Shown here piece after piece: positions 1-8,638 of a stretch of DNA of 64,000 bases (the first letter of the stretch is position 1; every line of letters begins with the position of its first letter). This DNA comes from Pseudomonadaceae bacterium (lineage in GTDB: Bacteria; Pseudomonadota; Gammaproteobacteria; Pseudomonadales; Pseudomonadaceae): assembly GCA_900766265.1 (NCBI GenBank), contig CAAFUS010000013.1, forward strand, positions 62,001 through 126,000, given 5' to 3'. Both the position numbers and the translations under genes were made by a program. The notes beneath the pieces were generated by a model. The model was not told the origin of the DNA, searched no databases, and saw only the letters and a program-made list of their open reading frames with translations.

Positions 1-32
1 CCGAACTGGTGCTGGTGGACGTCGCGGGCTGA
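1..32 (+). CDS. Possible C-terminal end of an upstream gene (partial)
   Basis: One forward frame reads as a short hydrophobic tail (ELVLVDVAG) and stops at TGA 30-32. Only about ten codons lie in the window, so neither the family nor the reality of the gene can be judged. The next gene starts 142 bases later. Confidence 0.25.
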   Translation, partial: ELVLVDVAG

Positions 33-174
33 AGTCGCAGTACCCAGGTGATGGGCTTGCGGCATCCCTGCACCGGGCCGAACGGTGACGCTCGCGCCAT
101 CGTCCGGCCGAACGCTGCCGCTGGCAGCAACGCATGTCGCCGCTTTCGAAACCGTGCATCTTAAGGAGGGCACC

Positions 175-855
175 ATGTCCAACTATCTTGAAGTGCTGAC
201 CCCGCAAAACAGCCAGATGATCTTCATCGACCAGCAGCCGCAGATGGCCTTCGGCGTGCAGTCCATCGATCGACAGACGCTGAAGAACAACGTCGTGGGT
301 CTGGCCAAGGCAGCCAAGGTATTCGATATCCCCACGATCATCACCACGGTCGAGACCGAGAGTTTTTCCGGCAACACCTACCCCGAGCTGCTGGCCGTCT
401 TCCCCGAACACAAGATTCTCGAACGCACCTCGATGAATTCCTGGGACGACCAGAACGTACGCGACGCGCTGGCCGCCAACGGTCGCAAGAAGGTGGTGGT
501 CTCAGGCTTGTGGACCGAGGTGTGCAACACCACTTTCGCCTTGTGCGCGGCGCTGGAGGGGGGCTACGAGATCTACATGGTCGCCGATGCCTCCGGTGGC
601 ACCTCGCTCGAGGCGCACAAGTGCGCCATGGACCGCATGGTCCAGGCCGGCATGGTGCCGATGACCTGGCAGCAGGTGATGCTGGAGTGGCAGCGCGACT
701 GGGCGCGCAAGGAAACCTACGACGCCGTCATCAAGATCGTCCAGGAACATTCCGGCGCCTACGGCATGGGCGTCGATTACGCCTACACCATGGTGCACAA
801 GGCGCCGGAGCGCGTGCAGCACGGTGGGCGCATCGGGCCCAACCCGGCCAGTTAA
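175..855 (+). CDS. Isochorismatase-family cysteine hydrolase (YcaC-like)
   Basis: Predicted cytoplasmic alpha/beta hydrolase of 226 residues in the isochorismatase/YcaC family, whose members hydrolyse amides or related bonds with an Asp-Lys-Cys triad. D19 (in FIDQQ) and C117 (in TEVCNTT) are clear; the basic member could be K80 or R84. The substrate is unknown. The ATG at 175 is chosen because AAGGAGG lies seven bases upstream; an in-frame extension back to 85 has poor coding character. It precedes an amidohydrolase and an MFS permease on the same strand, which suggests stepwise hydrolysis of an imported or exported amide. A 142-base gap leaves room for a separate promoter for the next gene. 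Confidence 0.85.
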   Translation: MSNYLEVLTPQNSQMIFIDQQPQMAFGVQSIDRQTLKNNVVGLAKAAKVFDIPTIITTVETESFSGNTYPELLAVFPEHKILERTSMNSWDDQNVRDALAANGRKKVVVSGLWTEVCNTTFALCAALEGGYEIYMVADASGGTSLEAHKCAMDRMVQAGMVPMTWQQVMLEWQRDWARKETYDAVIKIVQEHSGAYGMGVDYAYTMVHKAPERVQHGGRIGPNPAS

Positions 856-997
856 GCCGCGGTGACCGGAGCCGTCGTCCATGCGCCGGGCGATGGCTCC
901 GCCCGGTCAGCGAGGTGACCTGAACACGACCTGACGCTCGCCTCCCGACCGCTCGGGCGGGCATCCGTCCGATCCACGGACAGGAGGGCAACAGCCC

Positions 998-2998
998 ATG
1001 ACCTCACGCTGCAGATTCCTCGGCGCCGCCACGACGCTGGCGCTGGGTAGCGTACTGGGACGCAACGTTGTCGCCGAACGCCTCAGAACAGGAGAATCCA
1101 CCGTGACCGAATCCGTTCCCGAGATCATTTTTCACAACGGCAAGATCACCACGCTCGATCGCGCCAAGCCGGTGGCCGAGGCGGTCGCGATCAGGGAGGG
1201 CTCCTTCCTGGCGGTCGGTACGGACCAGGAGATCCTGGCCTTGGCGGGCGACGGCACACGGGTCGTCGACCTGAAGCGGCGCGGCGTGCTGCCCGGCCTG
1301 TTCGACAACCATACCCACGTGGTCCGCGGCGGCCTCAACTACAACCTGGAGCTGCGCTGGGATGGCGTGCGTTCGCTGGCCGACGCCATGGACATGCTCA
1401 GACGCCAAGTCGCCATCACGCCCGCGCCGCAGTGGGTGAGGGTGGTCGGCGGATTCACCGAGCAGCAGTTCGTCGAGAAGCGCCTGCCGACGTTGGAGGA
1501 GATCAACGCCGTCGCGCCCGACACGCCGGTGTTCCTGCTGCATCTGTACGACCGCGCACTGCTCAACGGCGCAGCCCTGCGCGCCGTCGGCTACACCCGC
1601 GACACCCCCGAGCCGCCAGGCGGCCAGATCAGTCGCGACGCCAACGGCAACCCCACCGGCCTGCTGCTGGCCAAGCCTAACGCGATGATCCTATACGCGA
1701 CGCTGGCCAAGGGGCCGAAGCTGCCGTTCGACTACCAGGTCAATTCCACCCGCCACTTCATGCGTGAACTCAACCGCCTGGGCGTGACGGGGGTGATCGA
1801 CGCCGGGGGCGGCTTCCAGAACTACCCCGAGGATTACGCGGTGATCCAGAAGCTCGCCGACGAGGGGCAGATGACCGTGCGCCTGGCCTACAACCTGTTC
1901 ACCCAGAAGCCCAAGGAGGAAAAGGAAGACTTCCTCAAGTGGACCTCCAGCGTGACCTACAAGCAGGGCAACGACTATTTCCGCCACAACGGCGCCGGCG
2001 AGATGCTGGTGTTCTCTGCCGCCGACTTCGAGGACTTTCGCCAGCCGCGGCCCGACATGCCGCCCGAGATGGAAGGCGAGCTCGAGGAGGTGGTGCGCAT
2101 CCTCGCGCAGAACAGGTGGCCCTGGCGGCTGCACGCCACCTACGACGAAACCATCGCGAGGGCGCTGGATGTGTTCGAGAAGGTCAACGAGGACATCCCG
2201 CTGGCCGGCCTCAACTGGTTCTTCGACCACGCCGAAACGATCTCGGATGAGTCCATCGACCGCATCGCCGCGCTCGGCGGCGGCATCGCCGTGCAGCACC
2301 GCATGGCTTACCAGGGCGAATACTTCGTCGAGCGCTACGGTGCCCGCGCCGCCGAGTCCACGCCGCCGGTCAAGCGCATGCTGGAGAAGGGCGTGAAGGT
2401 CTCGGCCGGCACCGATGCCACGCGGGTGGCCTCCTACAACCCCTGGGTCTCGTTGGCCTGGATGGTCACCGGCAGGACGGTCGGCGGCCTCGGCCTCTAT
2501 CCGCGCGCCAACCTGCTCGACCGCGAGACGGCGCTGCGCATGTGGACCGAGAACGTCGCCTGGTTCTCCAACGAGGAGGGCACGCGCGGGCGCATTGAGG
2601 TGGGCCAGTTCGCCGACCTGATCGTGCCGAGCAAGGACTATTTCCAGGTGCCCGAGGACGAGATTTCCTTCCTCACCTCCGACCTCACCGTGGTCGGCGG
2701 GCGCGTGGTCTACGGCGCTGGCGACTTCGCATCGCTGGACGACAACCCGCCGCCGCCGGCCATGCCCGACTGGTCGCCGACGCGCACCTTCAAGGGCTAC
2801 GGCGCCTGGGGCGAGCCCGACGGGGCCGGACGAAACTCGCTGGCCCCTGTGCAGGCTCAGGCTGCGGCGGCCTGTGGCTGCGCCAGTGCCTGCGGCCTGC
2901 ATGGTCACGAGCACGCGCGCGCCTGGGCATCCAACGCGCCGGTGTCGGACTACCGGAGCTTTTTCGGCGCCCTGGGCTGCTCCTGCTGGGCCGTGTAG
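998..2998 (+). CDS. Amidohydrolase family protein (YtcJ-like, Amidohydro_3)
   Basis: Metal-dependent amidohydrolase of up to 666 residues. The N-terminal beta-sandwich strand (EIIFHNGKITTLD) and the first metal motif (LPGLFDNHTHV) are typical, and HATYDE, DHAE and SAGTDA further on supply the expected His/Asp ligands. Two starts are possible. The ATG at 998 has AGGAGG and adds a hydrophobic, signal-like segment (residues 7-21); the GTG at 1103 has its own AGGAG and would give a cytoplasmic enzyme of 631 residues. The C-terminal 50 residues are rich in Cys, His and Ala (ACGCASACGLHGHEH, then GCSCWAV at the end), outside the catalytic fold. The substrate is unknown; neighbours suggest an amide, imide or N-heterocycle. 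Confidence 0.85.
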   Translation: MTSRCRFLGAATTLALGSVLGRNVVAERLRTGESTVTESVPEIIFHNGKITTLDRAKPVAEAVAIREGSFLAVGTDQEILALAGDGTRVVDLKRRGVLPGLFDNHTHVVRGGLNYNLELRWDGVRSLADAMDMLRRQVAITPAPQWVRVVGGFTEQQFVEKRLPTLEEINAVAPDTPVFLLHLYDRALLNGAALRAVGYTRDTPEPPGGQISRDANGNPTGLLLAKPNAMILYATLAKGPKLPFDYQVNSTRHFMRELNRLGVTGVIDAGGGFQNYPEDYAVIQKLADEGQMTVRLAYNLFTQKPKEEKEDFLKWTSSVTYKQGNDYFRHNGAGEMLVFSAADFEDFRQPRPDMPPEMEGELEEVVRILAQNRWPWRLHATYDETIARALDVFEKVNEDIPLAGLNWFFDHAETISDESIDRIAALGGGIAVQHRMAYQGEYFVERYGARAAESTPPVKRMLEKGVKVSAGTDATRVASYNPWVSLAWMVTGRTVGGLGLYPRANLLDRETALRMWTENVAWFSNEEGTRGRIEVGQFADLIVPSKDYFQVPEDEISFLTSDLTVVGGRVVYGAGDFASLDDNPPPPAMPDWSPTRTFKGYGAWGEPDGAGRNSLAPVQAQAAAACGCASACGLHGHEHARAWASNAPVSDYRSFFGALGCSCWAV

Positions 2999-3049
2999 GG
3001 GAGGCGGTCATGCCGACAGCCAATCACGCCCTGAACGTGCGAGGACGCC

Positions 3050-4669
3050 ATGAGCACTGAATCCGCCAAGCCGGCTGCCGCGTCGGAGGGCAGCTTCGCG
3101 CCCCTGCGGCAGCGACTGTTCACGGTCTTGTGGGTGGCGACCATCATCGGCAACACCGGCAGCTTCATTCGCGACGTCGCCAGCGCCTGGATCATGACCG
3201 ACCTGTCGCCGTCGCCCGCCGCCGTGGCGCTGGTGCAGGCCGCCGCCACGCTGCCGATCTTTCTGCTGGCGATTCCCGCCGGCGTGCTCTCCGACATTCT
3301 CGACCGGCGCAAATTTCTCATCGCCATCCAGCTGCTGCTTGCCAGCGTCAGCATCTGCCTGATGCTGCTGTCGGCCACCGGGCTGCAGTCGGTCACCACC
3401 TTGGTGGGCCTGACCTTTCTCGGCGGGGTCGGCGCGGCGCTGATGGGGCCGACCTGGCAGGCCATCGTCCCTGAACTCGTGGAACGCAAGGACCTCAAGA
3501 GCGCGGTGGCGCTCAACTCGCTGGGCATCAACATCGCCCGCGCCATCGGGCCGGCGATGGGCGGGCTGATCCTCGCCAGTTTAGGTGCCGCGTTCACCTA
3601 TGGCGTCGATGTCATCACCTACGTCTTCGTCATCTCCGCGCTGCTGTGGTGGCGCCGGCCGGCGGCTGCGCAGGATGTGCTCTCCGAACGCTTCGTCGGC
3701 GCCTTCCGCGCGGGGTTGCGCTATGCCCGCGCCAGCCGCGAACTGCATGTGGTGCTGGTGCGTGCCTTCGTGTTCTTCGCCCTGGCCAGCTCGGTCTGGG
3801 CATTGCTGCCGCTGGTGGCGCGCGGGCTGCTCGGCGGCGGCGCGGGCTTCTACGGCATCCTGCTCGGTGCCGTCGGCCTGGGCGCGATCGGTGGCGCCGT
3901 CATCATGCCGATGCTCCGCACACGCCTCAGTGCCGATGGCCTTCTGCTGCTGGCGGCGTTGGTGACGGCCGCGGTCATGGCCTTTCTCTCGTTCGCCCCG
4001 CCGCAGTGGGCGGCCGTGACGGCCCTGTTGTTGCTGGGCGCGGCCTGGATCACCGCGCTGACCACGCTCAACGGCGTGGCGCAGGCCATCCTGCCCAACT
4101 GGGTGCGCGGCCGCTCGCTGGCCGTGTACCTCACCGTGTTCAACGGCGCCATGACCGTCGGCAGCCTGAGCTGGGGCGCGATCGCCCAGCTGATCGGCGT
4201 GCCGTTCACGCTGCTGGCCGGTGCCGTCGGGCTGGTCATGGCGGGCGTCGCAGCCCACCGACTCAAGCTGCCCAAGGGCGATGCGGACCTGATGCCCTCC
4301 CGGCACTGGCCCGAGCCGCTGACCGCAGCCCCGGTCGACCACGACCGTGGGCCGGTGCTGATCCAGATCGAGTACCGCGTGGCTCTCGAAGATCGCACCG
4401 ATTTTCTCAAAGCGCTCGCCAGGCTGTCGGCCGAACGCCGCCGCGACGGTGCCTACGCCTGGGGTGTCGCCGAAGACGCGGCCGATCCGCAGCTGATGCT
4501 CGAATGGTTCCACGTGGAATCATGGGCCGAACACCTGCGCCAGCATCAGCGGGTATCCAAGGCGGACGCCGATATCCAGAGCGAGGTGCTGCGTTTCCAT
4601 CGGGGCGAAACCCGCCCAGTGGTGCGGCATTTTCTGGCGTTCAACCAGCCGGGGAAGGGCCAGGCATAG
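3050..4669 (+). CDS. MFS transporter (EntS-like, MFS_3) with C-terminal ABM-like domain
   Basis: Inner-membrane major facilitator protein of 539 residues. About twelve hydrophobic segments occupy residues 20-410, with the MFS loop motif after helix 2 (GVLSDILDRRKFL) as in EntS-type exporters. The last 110 residues are soluble and resemble an antibiotic-biosynthesis-monooxygenase-like (ferredoxin-fold) module, beginning near VLIQIEYRVALEDRTDF. Some MFS_3 proteins of Pseudomonas and Burkholderia carry such a tail; its role is unknown to me. GAGGA lies before the ATG. It starts 51 bases after the amidohydrolase, so the two are probably co-transcribed. The substrate or direction of transport cannot be told from sequence. 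Confidence 0.85.
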   Translation: MSTESAKPAAASEGSFAPLRQRLFTVLWVATIIGNTGSFIRDVASAWIMTDLSPSPAAVALVQAAATLPIFLLAIPAGVLSDILDRRKFLIAIQLLLASVSICLMLLSATGLQSVTTLVGLTFLGGVGAALMGPTWQAIVPELVERKDLKSAVALNSLGINIARAIGPAMGGLILASLGAAFTYGVDVITYVFVISALLWWRRPAAAQDVLSERFVGAFRAGLRYARASRELHVVLVRAFVFFALASSVWALLPLVARGLLGGGAGFYGILLGAVGLGAIGGAVIMPMLRTRLSADGLLLLAALVTAAVMAFLSFAPPQWAAVTALLLLGAAWITALTTLNGVAQAILPNWVRGRSLAVYLTVFNGAMTVGSLSWGAIAQLIGVPFTLLAGAVGLVMAGVAAHRLKLPKGDADLMPSRHWPEPLTAAPVDHDRGPVLIQIEYRVALEDRTDFLKALARLSAERRRDGAYAWGVAEDAADPQLMLEWFHVESWAEHLRQHQRVSKADADIQSEVLRFHRGETRPVVRHFLAFNQPGKGQA

Positions 4670-4712
4670 CGGGCCGGCTTCGCCTGCTCGAAGAGCAAAA
4701 TCTGTAGCCAGA

Positions 4713-5780
4713 TCATGTCCGGTCGTCAAACCTCGGAATGTAGCCCTTCTCACCCAGCCGCCGCAGCGCGCCGATCAGGCAGTCTTCGGTGCTGACCGCC
4801 TCGGTGAAGCCGGCGCGGCGGATCTTGCCCATATCCGAGACCATGTCGAACTCGGTATTGAAGATGAAATCACCGAAAGGCCACCCCACCAGCTTGTCGA
4901 ACGGCACCGGTTCCAGGCCATGGCGTTCGGCGAGTCGCTGCCAGACGTCGGCCATCTCCGGCATCTGCCGGGCCAGAGAGAAGGGCAGCGGTTCGGCGAC
5001 TTCCAGGCCCAGGGCCTCGCCGACCTTGTGCCAGATGCGCTCCCAGCGAAACGGCTCGCCGACCAGATTGAACGCCTGGTTACGCGCGGCCGGATGCAGC
5101 GCCGCCCACAGGCTCGCCCGCGCCAGCCAGCGGGCATCGGTCAGCTGGGCCAGTACGCCCCGGTAGGTCTTGACCGAACCGGGGAAACGGAGCGGCACTC
5201 CGGTCTCCCGGCTGAGCGCGGCGAAAGCGCCGATCACCAGCGCGATGTTCATGGGGTTGCCGGCAATATCCCCCACCACCACATCGGGACGCAGGATCGA
5301 CCACTCGAACTCACCCTGCTCGGCGCGCTCGCGCAGGAGGTCCTCTTGATTGTAGTAGAAGTTCGGGCCCAGGTGCCTCGGCGTCTCGTCTTCATAGAAC
5401 GGCGCCGTGCTCGGACCCAGGTGCACGCCATAGACCTTCGCGCCCTGGTAATGCACGACACGCTGCAACCGGGCCCCGGCAGCCTTCAACCCGTCCAGCA
5501 GGTTGCGCAGCATGGCGCCGTTGACCTCGGCCTCGCGGCCCAGGTTGGCATCGGGCTTCAGCGCCGCATAGAACACATGGGTGGTATCGCCGGCGCCGGC
5601 AAGCGCCTCGCGGGTTGCCTGCGCATCGGTGAGGTCGAGGTTCAGCGCCTCGACATCCGGGACGAAGGTACGACGCACTGCACGGACCTTCCAGGTGCCG
5701 TCCTCGACCAGCGTTTCTACCAGTGCGTGACCAATGATGCCGCTGGCGCCCACCACCAGCGCGACTTTCGAATCTGCCAT
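4713..5780 (-). CDS. SDR family reductase of the PRISE (progesterone 5-beta-reductase / iridoid synthase-like) type
   Basis: Atypical short-chain dehydrogenase of 355 residues. The NADP-binding start VALVVGASGIIGHALVE is followed by the PRISE hallmarks: the lysine motif GAKVYGVHLGP and the tyrosine motif NFYYNQEDLL. Family members reduce activated C=C bonds of enones; the bacterial substrates are mostly unknown. The start at 5780 is preferred because GGAG lies just upstream and the Rossmann strand begins at once; the frame stays open to 6119 but that stretch has no coding character. It converges with the MFS gene, 43 bases apart, and stands alone otherwise. Confidence 0.85.
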   Translation of the reverse strand: MADSKVALVVGASGIIGHALVETLVEDGTWKVRAVRRTFVPDVEALNLDLTDAQATREALAGAGDTTHVFYAALKPDANLGREAEVNGAMLRNLLDGLKAAGARLQRVVHYQGAKVYGVHLGPSTAPFYEDETPRHLGPNFYYNQEDLLRERAEQGEFEWSILRPDVVVGDIAGNPMNIALVIGAFAALSRETGVPLRFPGSVKTYRGVLAQLTDARWLARASLWAALHPAARNQAFNLVGEPFRWERIWHKVGEALGLEVAEPLPFSLARQMPEMADVWQRLAERHGLEPVPFDKLVGWPFGDFIFNTEFDMVSDMGKIRRAGFTEAVSTEDCLIGALRRLGEKGYIPRFDDRT

Positions 5781-6132
5781 AACGACTCCGCTGCGCGGCT
5801 GCCTGTGCTGCAGCCGGGTTTGTAGGTTCGGTTCGTTAGTAAAGACAGGGAACAGCCCGCGTTGATCGCCGTGGGGCGATGCGTGGTTCTGGGGTTGCGT
5901 CGGATTGGAAAAAAGCCAACCCCTGCCGCATGTCCGAAATCCAAACGATTCGTGGCGGCAATTGGGCCAGTGGCCTTTGCAACCCCAGCGGTACCGTGCG
6001 AAGGCACGACGAGGATTGCGCAACCTGCAAAACCCGGGCGCGTTTGAAACGCTCTGGCACCGCTGCCGTATCTGCCCGCCCGATTTCAAGTCCAGCCATT
6101 TGCGCTCAGCTTCAACCACCCTCTCATGGGGC
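5781..6132. other. Intergenic stretch, no gene recognised
   Basis: About 350 bases between the PRISE reductase start and the stop of the broken secreted-protein gene. Several frames stay open by chance in GC-rich DNA, but none has a ribosome site or a recognisable product. It must hold the promoter of the leftward reductase gene; I could not pick a convincing -35/-10 pair. Confidence 0.5.
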
Positions 6133-6544
6133 TCAGCCGTTCGGGACGACCTCGTACGGTGTATTGCTGAAGAAGATATTGCGCCAGTCCGGGCGCCATT
6201 GAGGGATGCCCAGGGTAAAGGCTTTGGTGCGCTTATCGAAGGCGACCCAGGTCACCCCCAGGCTTTGGCTGTCCTCGCTCGCCCGCATGTCCACTGAGCT
6301 CGTGGGAAAGAGCGGGCTGCGATATACCTTAGACCCATCCGTACGGTCGACGATGCGCAGATAGGACAGACCACCCGCCAGGGGCCAGCAAGCCCTGTAC
6401 CGGCACGCTTTCGATAAGATGACCTCCTTGCGGGCTGACTTGTGAAACCGACGGCGGCGCGCTCAGCGCATCGCTCAGGCTCCAGCCAAAGAGCAGGGCG
6501 AGCGCCGCGAGAAAGCTGCAGACAACGAGAATGGTTTTGTTCAT
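6133..6544 (-). pseudogene. Small secreted protein gene with a single-base frameshift
   Basis: Reading leftward from ATG 6544, the first 57 codons encode a signal peptide (MNKTILVVCSFLAALALLFG) and a mature start, then the frame runs to a stop at 6329. A second frame picks up at the same place and continues in good coding style (GGLSYLRIVDRTDGSKVYR, then QWRPDWRNIFFSNTPYEVV) to TGA at 6133. Removing one G from the GGGG at 6381-6384 joins both parts as LLALAGGLSYL, giving a 136-residue protein. I do not recognise the family. It is either a real frameshift in a homopolymer or a sequencing error. The ribosome site is weak. Confidence 0.7.
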
Positions 6545-6655
6545 GTCAGCGTTTCGGCAGGGTGATGGCGGGCGTGCAGCGAGGTAGCCTGGACGTTACG
6601 CGGGGAAAATGCTCCGCCGTTGCCAGCTTACGCGCGGCGTCAGCGGAGGAGGCGC

Positions 6656-6684
6656 GTAGGGTGGACAACCCTGCGCTTGTCCAC
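6656..6684. repeat. REP-like inverted repeat
   Basis: GTGGACAA (6661-6668) and TTGTCCAC (6677-6684) form a perfect eight-base inverted repeat with an eight-base loop, preceded by GTAGG. From memory, short GTAGG-GTGGA...TCCAC elements are scattered between genes in several Pseudomonas genomes. Only one copy is seen here. The rest of 6545-6873 holds no gene I can support. Confidence 0.5.
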
Positions 6685-6873
6685 ATACCAATCGACGGGA
6701 AGGGCATGTGATTTGCGAAACGCTCGCGGGCTCGGGGCGTCCCATCGACATGCTGCGCCCGAGTAGTCATATTCGAGAATACCCCCAACCACCGCCACGA
6801 GCGGACCTCGCGTCTCCTCCACCTATGGCATACATGTATCGCAGCGAGAGCGAGGTTTACGCCCCATATCCCC

Positions 6874-7953
6874 TTACTCCGCGTAGAAGGATACTGTTTC
6901 TTTAAGTGCCTCAGCGAACCCGTAGATGTCGTCGAGAGTATCAACGGCGTGACGGGTCTCTTCCTTGTTGGCGTTGAACATCCCAATATATTTTTGTGTT
7001 CTATTGAAATGCAGTCGGCAAATGGGCTTTCGGTTATTGTCATCTAACAGAACACCGAAGTAGCTTTGAGTATCGCGATGAGCTATTCGGCTTGGAGAGA
7101 CCACTGTTCTTACAATCGACTTCACGATGTGAAATCCCTCCAATTCTTCGAGGGTAGTATTGATACGACCCTCAGCAATATCTTCGTTGACAGGTTGAGC
7201 TTCAGCGGTGACGCTTTCCGCGAGCGTCGGCAGCACAGCTCCACTCATTGCAGACTTCAGGCGGTCATTCACTTGCTCATTCAGGAATTGGGCGGCTGCT
7301 TTTTTTGTTAGATGAGTAAACTGTTCTCGCACCTTTTGCGTAATGATTCCGTCGTACACGCGAGAAGCGAAAAAGCGAACAAAATCGTCGTTCGGCTGGC
7401 TCAGTTGCTTGGCAATCTCTCGTTTTATCTGACCTACAAATTTCAGCTCCCCTGCTGCACTGATAATCGAGTCAACATCGAACGCGTTCTTCGTCAGTTT
7501 TTGAAGTTCAGGGATGGCATATTCATCCATGTCGAGAAAGTCAAACTCTAGAAACGGTTTTTCGTCCATCTTGTTGGGCGCGTCAAGGTCGGTAAAGAAC
7601 TTATATACCTGGCCGTTAGTGAGAACTGAAATGCGCGCGTTTGTAACATGAAAATACCGAAATAGCTGGCTGGCGTGATTGATATTAAGAGGCTCGCCGA
7701 TTTTCTTGCTTTCAATTAATATTTGAACTTCGCCATCGTGAAGAATCGCATAATCAATTTTTCCCCCTTTTTTTGTTCCTACGTCACATATGTATTCTGG
7801 AACAACCTCGCTTGGGTCGAATACATCGTAACCGAGAACAGAATGAATGAAAGGCATAACGAAGGCGGTCTTGGTAGCTTCCTCCGTTTTTATCGCTGCT
7901 GCTTGCTGTTGTACTTTTGCTGCGTGCGCATTGAGCCGATCTCGAAAATCCAT
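6874..7953 (-). CDS. Orphan type I restriction R-subunit N-terminal domain protein (HSDR_N_2-like nuclease fold)
   Basis: Protein of 359 residues whose first part matches the HsdR N-terminal PD-(D/E)XK nuclease fold: D67 in GGKIDYAI and E81/K83 in QILIESKK. The helicase/translocase part of a real HsdR is absent; instead about 250 residues follow, ending in a small domain (FGVLLDDNNRKPICRLHFN). No hsdM or hsdS gene is nearby. The start at 7953 is chosen for GGAG seven bases upstream; 22 further in-frame codons lie upstream. Base composition is clearly more AT-rich than the flanks, with AT-ending codons, which suggests horizontal transfer. Defence function is plausible but unproven. Confidence 0.75.
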   Translation of the reverse strand: MDFRDRLNAHAAKVQQQAAAIKTEEATKTAFVMPFIHSVLGYDVFDPSEVVPEYICDVGTKKGGKIDYAILHDGEVQILIESKKIGEPLNINHASQLFRYFHVTNARISVLTNGQVYKFFTDLDAPNKMDEKPFLEFDFLDMDEYAIPELQKLTKNAFDVDSIISAAGELKFVGQIKREIAKQLSQPNDDFVRFFASRVYDGIITQKVREQFTHLTKKAAAQFLNEQVNDRLKSAMSGAVLPTLAESVTAEAQPVNEDIAEGRINTTLEELEGFHIVKSIVRTVVSPSRIAHRDTQSYFGVLLDDNNRKPICRLHFNRTQKYIGMFNANKEETRHAVDTLDDIYGFAEALKETVSFYAE

Positions 7954-8156
7954 ATTCGCTCCGATTCGTTGGTGGGGCAGAGGCCTTAGTCTTGATCTTA
8001 GTGGTGCTGCGAAAAACATCGACAGGTTATGTCGGATCGCTAAATGGAGCTAGACCTCTAGATCGGTGCTTGAGTGTTACAGGCCCGTAGCACCTACCCG
8101 CCCCGCCAGTCGGCGGGTTCGGCCCAACGCCTTTTATTAACCATCCGAAAAATCAA

Positions 8157-8543
8157 TCAAATCCAGACATCATTCACAGCCGTCCGCTCATTCGTCTCGT
8201 CGCCGGTATTCAATACGCCCCTCGGCTCGATCAACAGCAGCTTCGTCTCGCGGGCGGCGCTGGGCTTGTGCTCGATCCCCTTCTTCACCACGTACATCTC
8301 ACCGGCGCCCACTCTTACTTCACCATCTCGAAAATGAATGACCAGCTCGCCTTCCAGCACGATGAAGGTTTCGTCGGTATCAGAGTGGGTGTGCCAGATG
8401 AATTCGCCCTCCAGCCGGACGATCTTGAACTGGTAGTCGTTCATCTCGGCGATAACCTTGGGCGCCCATTGTTCATGGAACAGTGCGTATTTCTCGGCGA
8501 AGTTGATAGCAGAGTAAGTCGAAGGTGTTGCGTGGGTTGTCAT
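8157..8543 (-). CDS. Cupin domain protein
   Basis: Small single-domain cupin of 128 residues. Cupin motif 1 is seen as HTHSDTDETFIVLEGELVIH and motif 2 as the region around KKGIEHKPSA, giving a likely metal site from two or three His and one Glu. No catalytic function can be assigned; close relatives are annotated only as cupins. It lies 95 bases downstream of an AraC regulator gene on the same strand, so the two may be co-transcribed or functionally linked. A weak hairpin (CCGCC/GGCGG near 8103-8116) lies beyond its stop, without a T-tract. Confidence 0.8.
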   Translation of the reverse strand: MTTHATPSTYSAINFAEKYALFHEQWAPKVIAEMNDYQFKIVRLEGEFIWHTHSDTDETFIVLEGELVIHFRDGEVRVGAGEMYVVKKGIEHKPSAARETKLLLIEPRGVLNTGDETNERTAVNDVWI

Positions 8544-8638
8544 GGCGAGGCTCGCTGTCCGGTGTGGTGAATGCCCACTACGCTAGCGTCGCGCCTGCCC
8601 TCCGTATTGCATGATCGTGCAAGGTTCGCCTGGGGCGG

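Noticed and set aside
5840..6297. Several overlapping frames upstream of the PRISE reductase
   Set aside because: They are open by chance in both directions, lack ribosome sites and recognisable motifs.
8095..8125. CCGCC/GGCGG hairpin after the cupin gene as a terminator
   Set aside because: The stem is only five bases with no T-tract in the leftward direction.
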